Origin: Actinoplanes sp. SE50/110 | Lineage (GTDB): Bacteria > Actinomycetota > Actinomycetes > Mycobacteriales > Micromonosporaceae | Reading direction: 5' to 3' | NCBI RefSeq assembly: GCF_900119315.1 | Contig: NZ_LT827010.1 | Coordinates: 2,823,001 to 2,887,000, forward strand | Length of the DNA stretch: 64,000 bases | Shown here: in pieces, positions 16,871 through 25,396 of the stretch | How positions within the stretch are numbered: the stretch's first letter is position 1 | How the letters are laid out: the number at the start of each line of letters is the position of its first letter | Made by a program: the position numbers and the translations under genes | Notes under the pieces: model-generated | The model's input: the letters and a program-made list of their open reading frames with translations, nothing else | What the model was told of the DNA's origin: nothing | The model's database searches: none

Positions 16871-17047
16871 GGGTTCCTCCAGCGTTATCAGACCGTTGCT
16901 CGGGGTAACCACGGTATAAAAGCGGCAGGCGGCGCGTAAAGGTTCACCGGGATTCATTCCCGCGAGATGGCACAGTCGCTGTCCGTGTTGTCGACCTTGT
17001 CCGAACGGCTAGCTGTTACCCCGGGTGATGGTAACTAGCCTGCATCT

Positions 17048-17320
17048 GTGCGTTTGATCGAGATAGCTACGGCATGTGCAGTCACTGTCAGTGCTGGCGG
17101 TGCCTCTTACGTAGCGTTAAATCCGGAGAAGTTGAGGGCCGACGCCCAGGTGGTGGCCGACAGGGCGACCTGCCGCACCGTGGAGTCGGCGATCGTCGCG
17201 TACATCGCGGTGCACGACGCCGACCCGACGTCGATCAGGCAATTGACGCCGTACGTCGACGGCGACATCGCGAAGTACCGCATCGTCAGGGGCCGCGCGG
17301 CGGGGCCGGGCTGCCGCTGA
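17048..17320 (+). CDS. small secreted or membrane-anchored protein, pilin-like C-terminal domain
   Basis: A 90-residue protein: an N-terminal hydrophobic segment (AVTVSAGGASYVAL), then a soluble part with DRATCRTVESAIVAY and QLTPYVDGDIAKYRI, and Cys near both ends. The pattern resembles the C-terminal domain of actinobacterial type IV pilin-like proteins but lacks a prepilin cleavage motif. GTG at 17048 lies 6 nt after TAGCCT, a leaderless promoter arrangement. Confidence 0.55.
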   Translation: MRLIEIATACAVTVSAGGASYVALNPEKLRADAQVVADRATCRTVESAIVAYIAVHDADPTSIRQLTPYVDGDIAKYRIVRGRAAGPGCR

Positions 17321-17394
17321 TGCCGTGGCGCCGTCCGCAGCGGCCCGGTCACGTCATACGATCGGGCTGAAACACCGGACAAGGACGGAAACGG

Positions 17395-19239
17395 GTGACG
17401 ATGGAGACGTTGGAGTTCCAGGCCGAGGCGCGTCAGCTGCTGCAGTTGATGGTCCACTCGATCTATTCGAACAAGGACATCTTCCTGCGTGAGCTGATCT
17501 CCAACGCGTCCGACGCGCTGGACAAGTTGCGCCTGGCCAAACTGCAGGACGGGCTGGAGGCGGACACGTCCGACCTGCACATCGAGATCGAGGCGGACGC
17601 CGAGGCGCGCACGCTGACGGTCCGCGACAACGGGATCGGCATGACCCGCGAGGAGGTCGTGGCGCTGATCGGCACGATCGCCAAGTCCGGCACCGCCGAC
17701 CTGCTGGCCAAGCTGAAGGAGGCGTCCGAGTCCAAGGGTGACGCCGAGCTGATCGGCCAGTTCGGGGTGGGCTTCTACTCGACGTTCATGGTGGCCGACA
17801 AGGTGTCGCTGGTGACCCGCAAGGCCGGCACCGAGGGGCACGGCACCCGCTGGGAGTCGGCCGGCGAGGGCACCTACACGATCGAGGACGCGCCGGACGC
17901 GCCGACCGGCACCACGGTCACGCTGCAACTGCGACCCAAGGACGAGGAGGACGCCCTCTTCGACTACGCCGACGAGTGGCGGATCAAGCAGATCGTCAAG
18001 CGGTACTCGGACTTCATCTCGTTCCCGATCCGGATGGGCGACGAGACGCTGAACTCGATGAAGGCGCTCTGGGCGCGCCCGCGCAGCGAGGTCTCCGACG
18101 ACGAGTACCACCAGTTCTACCGGCACATCAGCCACGACTGGTCGGACCCGCTCGAGATCATCAACATGAAGGCCGAGGGCACCTTCGAGTACGAGGCGCT
18201 GCTGTTCATCCCGTCCCGCGCCCCGCACGACCTGTTCCAGCGTGACGCCCGCCGTGGCCTGCAGCTCTACGTCAAGCGCGTCTTCATCATGGACGACAGC
18301 AAGGAGCTGATCCCGGACTACCTGCGCTTCGTCAAGGGCGTGGTGGACGCCGCCGACCTGTCGCTGAACATCTCGCGCGAGATCCTGCAGCAGGACCGGC
18401 ACATCCAGATGATCCGCCGCCGGCTGGTCAAGAAGGTCCTGTCCACGATCAAGGACCTGATGGCCAACGAGCCGGAGAAGTACGCGACGTTCTGGCGCGA
18501 GTTCGGCCGGGCGGTCAAGGAGGGCCTGCTCAGCGAGCCGGACAACCACAAGCCGATCCTGGACATCGCCTCGTTCGCCACCACCGCGGGCGCCGAGCCG
18601 ACCACGCTCGCCGCCTACGTGGAGCGGATGAAGGAGGACCAGGAGGAGATCTACTACCTGACCGGCGAGAGCCGGTCCCAGGTGGAGAACTCGCCGCACA
18701 TGGAGGCGTTCCGCGAGCAGGGTTACGAGGTGCTGATCCTCACCGACCCGGTCGACGAGATCTGGGTCGACGCGGTCCCCGACTTCGAGGGCAGGAAGCT
18801 GCGCTCGATCGCCCGCGGCTCGGTCGACCTCAAGAAGGACGAGCCGGAGAAGGAGCCCGAGGGTGACTTCGGGCCGCTGCTCGGCTTCCTCAAGGACAGG
18901 CTGGACGAGCAGGTCAAGGAGGTGCGGCTGTCGCACCGGCTGACCACCTCGGCGGCCTGCCTGGTCAGCGACGCCGACGACATCACCCCGGCGCTGGAGA
19001 AGATGTACCGCGCGATGGGTCAGGACGGCCCGCGGGTGAAGCGGATCCTGGAGCTCAACCCCCACCATCCGCTGGTCGCCGGTCTGCGGTCGGCGCACGA
19101 GCGCGGCGCGGAGGATCCGGCTCTGCCGGAGACCGCCGAATTGCTGTACGGGACGGCCCTGCTCGCCGAGGGCGGCGACCTGGAGGATCCGGCCCGCTTC
19201 GCGAAACTGCTCGCCGATCGGCTGGCCCGGACGGTCTGA
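17395..19239 (+). CDS. htpG: molecular chaperone HtpG (Hsp90)
   Basis: A full-length (614 aa) bacterial Hsp90. The N-terminal GHKL ATPase has MVHSIYSNKDIFLRELISN, DNGIGMT and the lid/glycine motif GQFGVGFYSTF. The middle domain contains the catalytic Arg region (LNISREILQQDRHIQMI) and the C-terminal dimerisation domain is intact. GTG at 17395 has AAGGA about 9 nt upstream; ATG at 17401 is the alternative. A strong hairpin follows the stop. The long open frame on the opposite strand is a G+C shadow. Confidence 0.97.
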   Translation: MTMETLEFQAEARQLLQLMVHSIYSNKDIFLRELISNASDALDKLRLAKLQDGLEADTSDLHIEIEADAEARTLTVRDNGIGMTREEVVALIGTIAKSGTADLLAKLKEASESKGDAELIGQFGVGFYSTFMVADKVSLVTRKAGTEGHGTRWESAGEGTYTIEDAPDAPTGTTVTLQLRPKDEEDALFDYADEWRIKQIVKRYSDFISFPIRMGDETLNSMKALWARPRSEVSDDEYHQFYRHISHDWSDPLEIINMKAEGTFEYEALLFIPSRAPHDLFQRDARRGLQLYVKRVFIMDDSKELIPDYLRFVKGVVDAADLSLNISREILQQDRHIQMIRRRLVKKVLSTIKDLMANEPEKYATFWREFGRAVKEGLLSEPDNHKPILDIASFATTAGAEPTTLAAYVERMKEDQEEIYYLTGESRSQVENSPHMEAFREQGYEVLILTDPVDEIWVDAVPDFEGRKLRSIARGSVDLKKDEPEKEPEGDFGPLLGFLKDRLDEQVKEVRLSHRLTTSAACLVSDADDITPALEKMYRAMGQDGPRVKRILELNPHHPLVAGLRSAHERGAEDPALPETAELLYGTALLAEGGDLEDPARFAKLLADRLARTV

Positions 19240-19256
19240 TTTCCGATCCTCGATGG

Positions 19257-19282
19257 ACGGCCCCGGAGTATTCCGGGGCCGT
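19257..19282 (+). terminator. htpG transcription terminator
   Basis: Perfect 11-bp inverted repeat ACGGCCCCGGA / TCCGGGGCCGT with a 4-nt loop, 18 bp after the htpG stop. There is no U-tract, which is usual for high-G+C actinomycetes. Confidence 0.75.
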
Positions 19283-19325
19283 TCGCGGGTTCTGTGACCG
19301 TGGTCGATGTGGCTATGCTCGATCA

Positions 19326-20264
19326 ATGAGGTGCCAGGCCTGCGGGTTGGACAACGATCCGGCACTCGACTATTGCGACAGCTGCGAGCATCCACTGCGC
19401 GATTCCACCGCCGTTGTTTCGGTGCCGCCGCCGCCGATTCCCCGGCCCCGGCCGGCGCCGGCCGTGGAGTTCGACGACGCGGGGACGGCGGCCGATCCGG
19501 GGTTCCGGGACACGCTGGTCGAGCCGCGCCCGCCGGCCCGGCCGGTGCTGGTGGGGGTGGCCGTGCTCGCGCTGGCCGGGGCGGTCGGCGGCTACCTGCT
19601 CGCGCAGGATAGAGGCGATAAATCCGGCAAGCCGGATAGCGGAGCGGTGACCAGTGCGGCCGCCCGGCCGGTCGGGGGTGGGACGGACGCCGCGCGGGGC
19701 GGCGCGACCGGCGCGGACGACGGCGATGGCGGCCCGGGCAGCGGGGATGGCGGCCCGGGCAGCGGGGATGGCGGCCCGAGCAGCGGGAACGGCGGACCCA
19801 GCAGTGCCGCGGCCGACCCGCAGGCCCAGGGTGCCGCACTCGATAAGCTGCTCGATCGGAGCAGGGCCAGCCGGGACAAGCTCAACCAGGCGATCAAGTC
19901 GGTCGACGGGTGCTCCGGCGTGTACGCCGCGATCGGCCGGATGCGCGAGGCCGGCGACGAGCGTGCCGCCGAGCGGGACACGCTCGCCACCCTGGACCTG
20001 TCCGCGTTCCCGAACGGGGAGAGCCTGCGAAGCGCGCTGACATCGGCGTTCGAGCATTCGCTGGCCGCCGACCAGAATTATGTGAAATGGGCTCAGGAAA
20101 AGCAGGCGAACGATTGCCGGAATACGCCGGCGACCCGCGCCTACGACGCCGACGGAGACCGCGAGTCGGACTCCGCGGGCCGCGCGAAAGAGCAATTCCT
20201 GGGCCTGTGGAATCCGATCGCCGGGCAGCTCGGCCTGCAGACGCGGGACCGGCAGGGCATCTGA
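19326..20264 (+). CDS. zinc-ribbon membrane protein of unknown function
   Basis: The protein starts with a CxxC...CxxC zinc ribbon (Cys3, Cys6, Cys17, Cys20). A Pro-rich stretch, a single transmembrane helix (VLVGVAVLALAGAVGGYLLA) and a long Gly/Ser/Ala low-complexity linker follow. A helical C-terminal domain of about 140 residues (LDKLLDRSRASRDKLNQAI) would be extracytoplasmic. TATGCT lies 6 nt before ATG, indicating a leaderless transcript. Its stop directly abuts the stop of the convergent GGQNNFGGD-motif gene. Confidence 0.65.
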   Translation: MRCQACGLDNDPALDYCDSCEHPLRDSTAVVSVPPPPIPRPRPAPAVEFDDAGTAADPGFRDTLVEPRPPARPVLVGVAVLALAGAVGGYLLAQDRGDKSGKPDSGAVTSAAARPVGGGTDAARGGATGADDGDGGPGSGDGGPGSGDGGPSSGNGGPSSAAADPQAQGAALDKLLDRSRASRDKLNQAIKSVDGCSGVYAAIGRMREAGDERAAERDTLATLDLSAFPNGESLRSALTSAFEHSLAADQNYVKWAQEKQANDCRNTPATRAYDADGDRESDSAGRAKEQFLGLWNPIAGQLGLQTRDRQGI

Positions 20265-20597
20265 TCAGCCGCCGTGCACCGCGGCGACCAGGGCGGCGAC
20301 CGCGGCCAGCGCCGCCGTCCCGTCCGGGGCGTACCGGTGCAGGTCTTCCAGCAGGCTTCGGAGCCGGCCCGGGTGGGCCAACTCGGCCGCCGGCGCCGCC
20401 TGCAGCTCGCTCACCGCGTGGCCGGCCGCCACCGGGTCCGGGAAGTCGGCCAGATGCTCGCGCACCCGGCCGAGAAGCTGCGCCACGGCGGCCGCGTCCA
20501 CGCCGTACACCTGCTGGTTGAAGGTGTTGTGATCGCCGCCGAAGTTGTTCTGGCCGCCGTTCACGCCGCCGATGTTGAAGGTGTTCGAGTCAGGCAC
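20265..20597 (-). CDS. small protein with N-terminal GGQNNFGGD motif
   Basis: 110 residues. The first 30 are a Gly/Asn-rich motif (NIGGVNGGQNNFGGDHNTF); the rest is an Ala-rich helical domain (VAQLLGRVREHLADFPDP, LRSLLEDLHRYAPDG). The same motif ends the upstream gene product, and the ATG here lies inside the last codons of that gene (8-bp overlap), so the pair is co-translated. Such Gly/Asn-rich tags often sit beside effector-associated or STAND-type modules in actinomycetes, but I cannot assign a domain. The function is unknown. Confidence 0.6.
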   Translation of the reverse strand: MPDSNTFNIGGVNGGQNNFGGDHNTFNQQVYGVDAAAVAQLLGRVREHLADFPDPVAAGHAVSELQAAPAAELAHPGRLRSLLEDLHRYAPDGTAALAAVAALVAAVHGG

Positions 20598-20652
20598 GCG
20601 CCGCTCCTACCGTCGTGGTGAACACGTTGCCGTCGCCGCCGAAGTTGTTCTG
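20533..20652. repeat. 20-bp direct repeat encoding the shared GGQNNFGGD motif
   Basis: TCGCCGCCGAAGTTGTTCTG occurs at 20533-20552 and again at 20633-20652, exactly 100 bp apart. One copy is in the 5' end of the small gene and the other in the 3' end of the large gene, both read on the minus strand. Confidence 0.9.
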
Positions 20653-22338
20653 CCCGCCCTGGATCGTGCCCACCTGGACCAGGCTGCTGTTCTGCAGCGT
20701 GATCTGGTTGACCGCCTGGCGGAATTCGAGCGGGTCGACGCCGTTCTCGATCAGGTGGTCGATGATCGCCTCGCCGACGATCCGGTCGACCAGCTTCACG
20801 TACTTGATGCCGTCGAGTCTCTGCAGGTAGCTTTCCGCCTCCGGGGCCGAGGCCAGGTCACGGACGCTGATCCGCGCGCCGTAGTCGTGGGTGCGGAACT
20901 CCTGCGAGCGGCGGATCGAGGTGTGCATCCGCCAGCGCAGCCGGGCCACCCGGCCGAGCGCCCGGGCCAGGCGGTACGGCCCGGCTGCCACGTCGACGAT
21001 CGCCCCGCGCAGCACCCCGCCCACCGCGTACGAGCCGACCTTCTCCGGGCGCAGCGTGTCGGCGACCTGGCACTCGGCGCGCAGCGGTGGCAGCACGGTG
21101 CCGAGAAACTCGGCGTACAGCATCCCGCCCTCGACCGCGACGTGCACGAACGCGCTGACCGAGATGCCCAGCGCCTGCGCGCCGAGGATCACCTGGCCGT
21201 GCTCGTCCCGGATCGCCTTGCCGCGCACCGGGATCACCACCCGCAGGTACTGCCGGAGCCCGCCCTGCGGGCTGGCCACGATCGCGTCGACGGTGGGGTC
21301 GTCGGCCATCGTGTACGGCATGCCGGTCTCCGGGTCGATCACCGGATCGTGCTCGTCGCGAATGCCGTCGGCCACCACGTACGGCCGGACCGACAGGCCG
21401 GTGACCCGCTGTCCCTCGTCGAGCCAGTCGGCGCGCATCGTCTCGATGGCCCGTTTGAGCCGCCGGTTCAGCGCCACCGGGTCGATCGGCACCGGCTCCT
21501 CGGGGCGGATCCCGGACGGGTCCCGCGGCCGCAGCGTCATGCTGAACGACCAGCCCTGCTCGACCGCGCCGCAGCCGAGGAACGGGTCGTCGTGGTGGAC
21601 CACCACGTTGCCCCGCTGGGCTGCGGCGATCATCGCGAGCCGGTCCTCGACCAGGGTGTCGCGCAGCCGGGTGCGGGCGTGGGCGACGTCGGGGGCGAAC
21701 TCGGTGGTGACGACCCGGTACGCGTCGCGGCGGAACGCGTAGGTGACCCCCACGATGGCCAGCAGGCACAACAGGGCGAGCAGGGAGCTCCCGCCACCAC
21801 CGGTGGCGGCTGCCGCGGCGGCGGAGCCGGTGGTGTCGGTGTTCTCGTCGAGGTACTGCCGGAAGAGGTTCTGGAGGGAGAACAGCAGCGTCAGCGGCAG
21901 CCCGACCAGCATGCCGGCCAGGAACCAGGCGACCCACCAGCGCAGGAAGCCGAGGCGGTGGCGGGCCAGGAACGCCCGCAGCCGCACCGAGCGGGCCAGC
22001 CGGACGATCAGGCCGAGCCCGGTCACGGTGAGCGTGAGCGGTGGGCTGAGCAGGAGCGCGGCCAGGTAGAGCACGGTGGCGCAGAGCTGCTGGTAGAGGT
22101 GTCGGCGGCGGACCCGGAAGCACTGCCGGACGATCGGGTCGAGGTCGTAGCCGTGCGAGGGCGGCACGGACCGGCGCATCTCGCCGATCAGTTCGTCGAC
22201 CACCTGGTCGGCGAAGCCGCGCACCAGGAAGGCGGCGGTGCACAGATACCGGGTGGTGTTGCTGAGGCGGTCACTGGTCCGGGCGTACCGCGGCATGGTG
22301 AGCGGCGCGGCGAGCGGCGGGCTGGGCAGCGTTGTCAT
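20590..22338 (-). CDS. large membrane protein of unknown function ending in GGQNNFGGD
   Basis: About 580 residues with helices near residues 75-100 and 125-200, then a soluble domain of about 370 residues starting EFAPDVAHARTRLRDTLVED that I do not recognise. It has well-conserved-looking blocks (HDDPFLGCGAVEQGWSF, VSAFVHVAVEGGMLYAEF). The C-terminus VQVGTIQGGQNNFGGDGNVF repeats the motif that starts the next protein. ATG at 22338 is preferred; GTG at 22395 would add 19 residues. It probably acts at the membrane as a complex with the coupled small protein. Confidence 0.6.
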   Translation of the reverse strand: MTTLPSPPLAAPLTMPRYARTSDRLSNTTRYLCTAAFLVRGFADQVVDELIGEMRRSVPPSHGYDLDPIVRQCFRVRRRHLYQQLCATVLYLAALLLSPPLTLTVTGLGLIVRLARSVRLRAFLARHRLGFLRWWVAWFLAGMLVGLPLTLLFSLQNLFRQYLDENTDTTGSAAAAAATGGGGSSLLALLCLLAIVGVTYAFRRDAYRVVTTEFAPDVAHARTRLRDTLVEDRLAMIAAAQRGNVVVHHDDPFLGCGAVEQGWSFSMTLRPRDPSGIRPEEPVPIDPVALNRRLKRAIETMRADWLDEGQRVTGLSVRPYVVADGIRDEHDPVIDPETGMPYTMADDPTVDAIVASPQGGLRQYLRVVIPVRGKAIRDEHGQVILGAQALGISVSAFVHVAVEGGMLYAEFLGTVLPPLRAECQVADTLRPEKVGSYAVGGVLRGAIVDVAAGPYRLARALGRVARLRWRMHTSIRRSQEFRTHDYGARISVRDLASAPEAESYLQRLDGIKYVKLVDRIVGEAIIDHLIENGVDPLEFRQAVNQITLQNSSLVQVGTIQGGQNNFGGDGNVFTTTVGAARA

Positions 22339-22432
22339 CGGCGTCGGTCCGGAGTCGTCGGAGATCCTGATCGGACCGACGGTAGGCGGGCTCACTCGCC
22401 GTCGTCAATGGACTACCGGGGGGACGGCGGCG

Positions 22433-22591
22433 TCAGCCTTTCGCCAGGTTGACGAAGAACGTGCCGATGTTGGTGAAGATCGTGGCGACCCCGTCGCCGA
22501 TGCTCCGGGCGACGTCGGCGGCCGGCCCCGGGTTCGTGCCGATCCAGAAGACGAGCAGGAACAACAGCACCCAGCCAAGGATCTTCTTCAT
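22433..22591 (-). CDS. 52-residue membrane protein
   Basis: MKKILGWVLLFLLVFWIGTN starts a single N-terminal helix, followed by an amphipathic tail (ARSIGDGVATIFTNIGTFF). A purine-rich GGGG box precedes the ATG at 22591. Small proteins of this type recur in actinomycete genomes without known function. It is divergent from the MFS gene. Confidence 0.6.
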   Translation of the reverse strand: MKKILGWVLLFLLVFWIGTNPGPAADVARSIGDGVATIFTNIGTFFVNLAKG

Positions 22592-22715
22592 GTCAGCCCC
22601 ACCCCCATCCATGATCCTCACACACGCCGGGTACCGCCCGTGAGCGGCACGCCCAACCCTGAGAGGACTCTGAGGAAAGTGGAAGCTACCTTTTTTTGAG
22701 AGTTACTGTCATTTT

Positions 22716-24215
22716 CTGGAGAACACGAAAGCGCGCTGGTTCGCGCTCGCCGCCCTGGCGTTCTGCACGCTCGCGGTCGGTCTGGACGGCACGGTGCTCA
22801 GCGTCGCGCTGCCCACGCTCGCCCACGACCTGCACGCCACCACCGGTGACCTGCAATGGTTCACCACCTCCTACCTGCTGGTGCTGGCCGCCGCGCTGCT
22901 GCCGGCCGGCATGCTCGGCGACCGCTTCGGCCGCAAACGGTTCCTGCTCGGCGCGCTGGCACTCTTCGGCGTCGCCTCCGCCTGGTGCGCGTGGGCCGGC
23001 AGCACCGGGCAGCTGATCGCCGCCCGCTCGGTGCTCGGCCTGGCCGCCGCGGTGATCATGCCGCTGATCGGCGCGGTGCTCACCGTCGTCTTCGACGAGC
23101 AGACCCGGCCCCGGGCGCTGAGCATCTGGGTCACCGCCAACGCGCTGGGCATCCCGCTCGGCCCGCTGCTCGGCGGCTGGCTGCTCGACCACTTCTGGTG
23201 GGGCTCGGTCTTCCTGATCAACCTGCCGATCGTCGCGTTCGGGCTGCTCGCCGTCGTGGCCTGGGTGCCCGGGTCGCACGGGGACCGGACCCGCCGGGTC
23301 GACCTCCCGGGAGTGGCGCTCTCCGCGATCGGGCTGGTCGGCGTGACGTACGGCATCATCGAAGCCGGGGAGCGCGGCTTCGGTGACCCGCGCTCGCTGC
23401 TGACCGTCGCCGCCGGCCTCGCGTCCCTGATCGCCCTGGCGATCTGGCAGCGGCGTGCCGGCAGCCCGCTGGTCGACCTCGACCTGTTCGCCTCGCGCGG
23501 TTTCACCGGCGGCGCGGTCCTCGCCACAGTCGCCAGCTTCGCCTTCTTCGGCCTGCTCTTCGCGCTGCCCCAGCTGTTCCAGGCGGTCGGCGGACAGGAC
23601 GCGTTCGGCACCGGCATCCGGCTGCTCCCGGTGATCGGCGGCCTGCTCGTCGGCGCCCGGCTCGCCGACCGCCTGGTCGCCCGGCTGGGCCCGCGGATCG
23701 TGGTCGCCACCGGGCTGACCCTGATGGCGCTCGCCCTGCTGACCGGCGCCCGCACCGGCGTGACCACGGGATACGGCTACGTGGCCGCCTGGGTCGCGGT
23801 CGCCGGTCTCGGGCTCGGCTTCGTGATGCCGCCATCGATGAACGCCGCCCTGGGCGCCCTCACCCCGCAGCGCAGCGGCGTCGGCTCCGGGCTGCTGCAG
23901 GCGATGCGACAGGTCGGCAGCGCGATCGGCGTCGCGGTGCTGGGCACCGTGCTGAACACCGGCTATCGCGACGGGATCGACGCGGCCGGGCTGCCCGCCG
24001 CGGCCCGGGACAGCGCCGCCGCCGGGGTCGCCGTGGCCCGGCGCGCCGGCGACCCGGGCATGCTGGACACCATCCGGCGCGCCTTCACCCACGGCATGGA
24101 CACCGCGCTGGTCGCCACCGGGGTGGTCGCCGCCCTCGGCGTCCTGCTCGTGGTGATCCTGCCCCGCCACGCCCCGGCCGCCGACCCGGCGCTGCTGGCA
24201 GAATCAGGAGTATGA
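22716..24215 (+). CDS. MFS drug transporter, DHA2 type (14 TM)
   Basis: A drug/H+ antiporter of the EmrB/QacA group: about 14 helices, motif AVGLDGTVLSVALPTL in helix 1 and GDRFGRKRFLLG in loop 2-3. The frame has no ATG, GTG or TTG between the stop at 22671 and GTG 22794, and 22794 would delete most of helix 1. I therefore place the start at CTG 22716 (ENTKARWFALAALAF follows). A T7 run lies at 22691-22697, so a missed base is also possible. The stop overlaps the downstream TetR gene (ATGA), its likely regulator. Confidence 0.82.
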   Translation: MENTKARWFALAALAFCTLAVGLDGTVLSVALPTLAHDLHATTGDLQWFTTSYLLVLAAALLPAGMLGDRFGRKRFLLGALALFGVASAWCAWAGSTGQLIAARSVLGLAAAVIMPLIGAVLTVVFDEQTRPRALSIWVTANALGIPLGPLLGGWLLDHFWWGSVFLINLPIVAFGLLAVVAWVPGSHGDRTRRVDLPGVALSAIGLVGVTYGIIEAGERGFGDPRSLLTVAAGLASLIALAIWQRRAGSPLVDLDLFASRGFTGGAVLATVASFAFFGLLFALPQLFQAVGGQDAFGTGIRLLPVIGGLLVGARLADRLVARLGPRIVVATGLTLMALALLTGARTGVTTGYGYVAAWVAVAGLGLGFVMPPSMNAALGALTPQRSGVGSGLLQAMRQVGSAIGVAVLGTVLNTGYRDGIDAAGLPAAARDSAAAGVAVARRAGDPGMLDTIRRAFTHGMDTALVATGVVAALGVLLVVILPRHAPAADPALLAESGV

Positions 24216-24808
24216 CGGCGAGCCTGCGCGAGCGTAAGAAGGCGAGGACGCGGGCGACGATCCGCGAGCAGGCGATGCGGCTGTTCGAGGAGCAGGGGTA
24301 CGCGGCGACCACGGTGGACCAGATCGCCGAGGCGGCCGAGGTGTCGCCGAGCACCTTCTTCCGGTACTTCCCGGCCAAGGAGGACGTCATCCTGGTCGAC
24401 GACTACGACCCGCTGGTGGTGGCGGCGGTCCGCGCCCAGCCGCCGGAGGTGCCGCCGATCGAGGCGATCCGGCGGGCGCTGCGGGACGTGTTCGGCCGTG
24501 TCAGCCCCGAACTGTGGGAGCTGGAACGCCGCCGCCAGAAACTCTTCGCCGAGGTGCCCGAGCTGCGGGCCCGCGCGCTGCACCAGATGACCGAGGCGAT
24601 CGAGCTGATCGCCGAGGTGATCGGTGAGCGCGCCGGCCTGCCGCCCGACGACCTGCGGGTGCGGGCGATGGGCGGCGCGATCGCCGGGGTGGTCCTGGCG
24701 GTGCTGCCGCCGGGCCGGATGATCGGGCAGACCGCTCTCGACCCGGCCGATTTCGAGCGGCTCAGCGACGCCCTCGACCTGCTCCAGCAGGGTTTACCGC
24801 TCGGTTAG
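24212..24808 (+). CDS. TetR family regulator (MFS operon)
   Basis: N-terminal TetR helix-turn-helix (MRLFEEQGYAATTVDQIAEA, SPSTFFRYFPAKED) and a helical ligand domain; 198 aa. It overlaps the MFS stop by four bases, so it probably controls the transporter operon it belongs to. Its end overlaps the convergent TetR gene by 15 bp. Confidence 0.88.
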   Translation: MTASLRERKKARTRATIREQAMRLFEEQGYAATTVDQIAEAAEVSPSTFFRYFPAKEDVILVDDYDPLVVAAVRAQPPEVPPIEAIRRALRDVFGRVSPELWELERRRQKLFAEVPELRARALHQMTEAIELIAEVIGERAGLPPDDLRVRAMGGAIAGVVLAVLPPGRMIGQTALDPADFERLSDALDLLQQGLPLG

Positions 24809-25324
24809 CGCCTGGCGGGCGCTGTCCAGCAGGCGTTCGGAGAGGGTGGTGCCGGCCGTGGCGCGGGCCAGGATCAGGGCGCCGACCATGGTGCTGACCG
24901 CGACCAGGTCGGGTTCGGCGCCGCCGAGCATCCGCGCGTAGGCCTCGACCCCGGCGGCGTAGGCCTCGCGGGCCGTCTCGCCGCCCGCTGCGCGGGCGAC
25001 GTCGCCGGCGAATCCGGCCGTCGGGCAGCCCTCGGCAGGCTGGTCCCGATGCTCCATGGAGAGGTACGTACGGATGAAGTCCGCCGGCCGGCTCGGTGCG
25101 CCCAGTCGCGCGGCCTGCTCGGCGAAAGCGTACGCGATCGCCTCGGTGACCAGTGCGTCCTTCGACGTGAACTGTTTGTAGAAGCCGCCGTGGGTGAGCC
25201 CGGCGGCCGCGCTGACGTCGGCCACGCTGACCCCGGCGATGCCCCGGTCCCGGAAGAGGGCGGCGGCCGTGGCGACGATCCGCTCCCGGTTCTCCCGGGC
25301 CTGTGCCTGCGATACCCGTCCCAT
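24794..25324 (-). CDS. TetR family regulator of the adjacent SDR gene
   Basis: 176 residues with TetR DNA-binding helices (ALFRDRGIAGVSVADVSAAA, HGGFYKQFTSKDAL) and a C-terminal domain of the TetR_C type (EGCPTAGFAGDVARA) common in regulators of small dehydrogenases. ATG at 25324 is 6 nt from TATACT, a leaderless promoter. The operator between this gene and the SDR gene is a perfect inverted repeat. Confidence 0.88.
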   Translation of the reverse strand: MGRVSQAQARENRERIVATAAALFRDRGIAGVSVADVSAAAGLTHGGFYKQFTSKDALVTEAIAYAFAEQAARLGAPSRPADFIRTYLSMEHRDQPAEGCPTAGFAGDVARAAGGETAREAYAAGVEAYARMLGGAEPDLVAVSTMVGALILARATAGTTLSERLLDSARQALTER

Positions 25325-25333
25325 GCGCCCAGT

Positions 25334-25355
25334 ATAGATGACGTGTGTCATCTAT
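25334..25355. promoter_or_regulatory. TetR operator 1 (perfect inverted repeat)
   Basis: ATAGATGAC, 4-nt spacer GTGT, GTCATCTAT: perfect 9-bp arms. It overlaps the -10 box (TATACT, 25331-25336) of the TetR gene. Confidence 0.8.
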
Positions 25356-25370
25356 TACCTTGCGGACTTT

Positions 25371-25390
25371 TAGATGACGCCCGTAATCTA
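25371..25390. promoter_or_regulatory. TetR operator 2 overlapping the SDR promoter
   Basis: TAGATGAC, spacer GCCC, GTAATCTA: the same operator with one mismatch. It covers the SDR -10 box TAATCT (25384-25389), so one regulator can close both promoters. Confidence 0.75.
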
Positions 25391-25396
25391 AGTCGC

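Noticed and set aside
17107..19839. A 910-codon open frame on the minus strand opposite htpG
   Set aside because: It is a high-G+C shadow of htpG in the antisense frame; its composition (His/Arg/Asp/Gln-rich) is not protein-like and it has no family motif.
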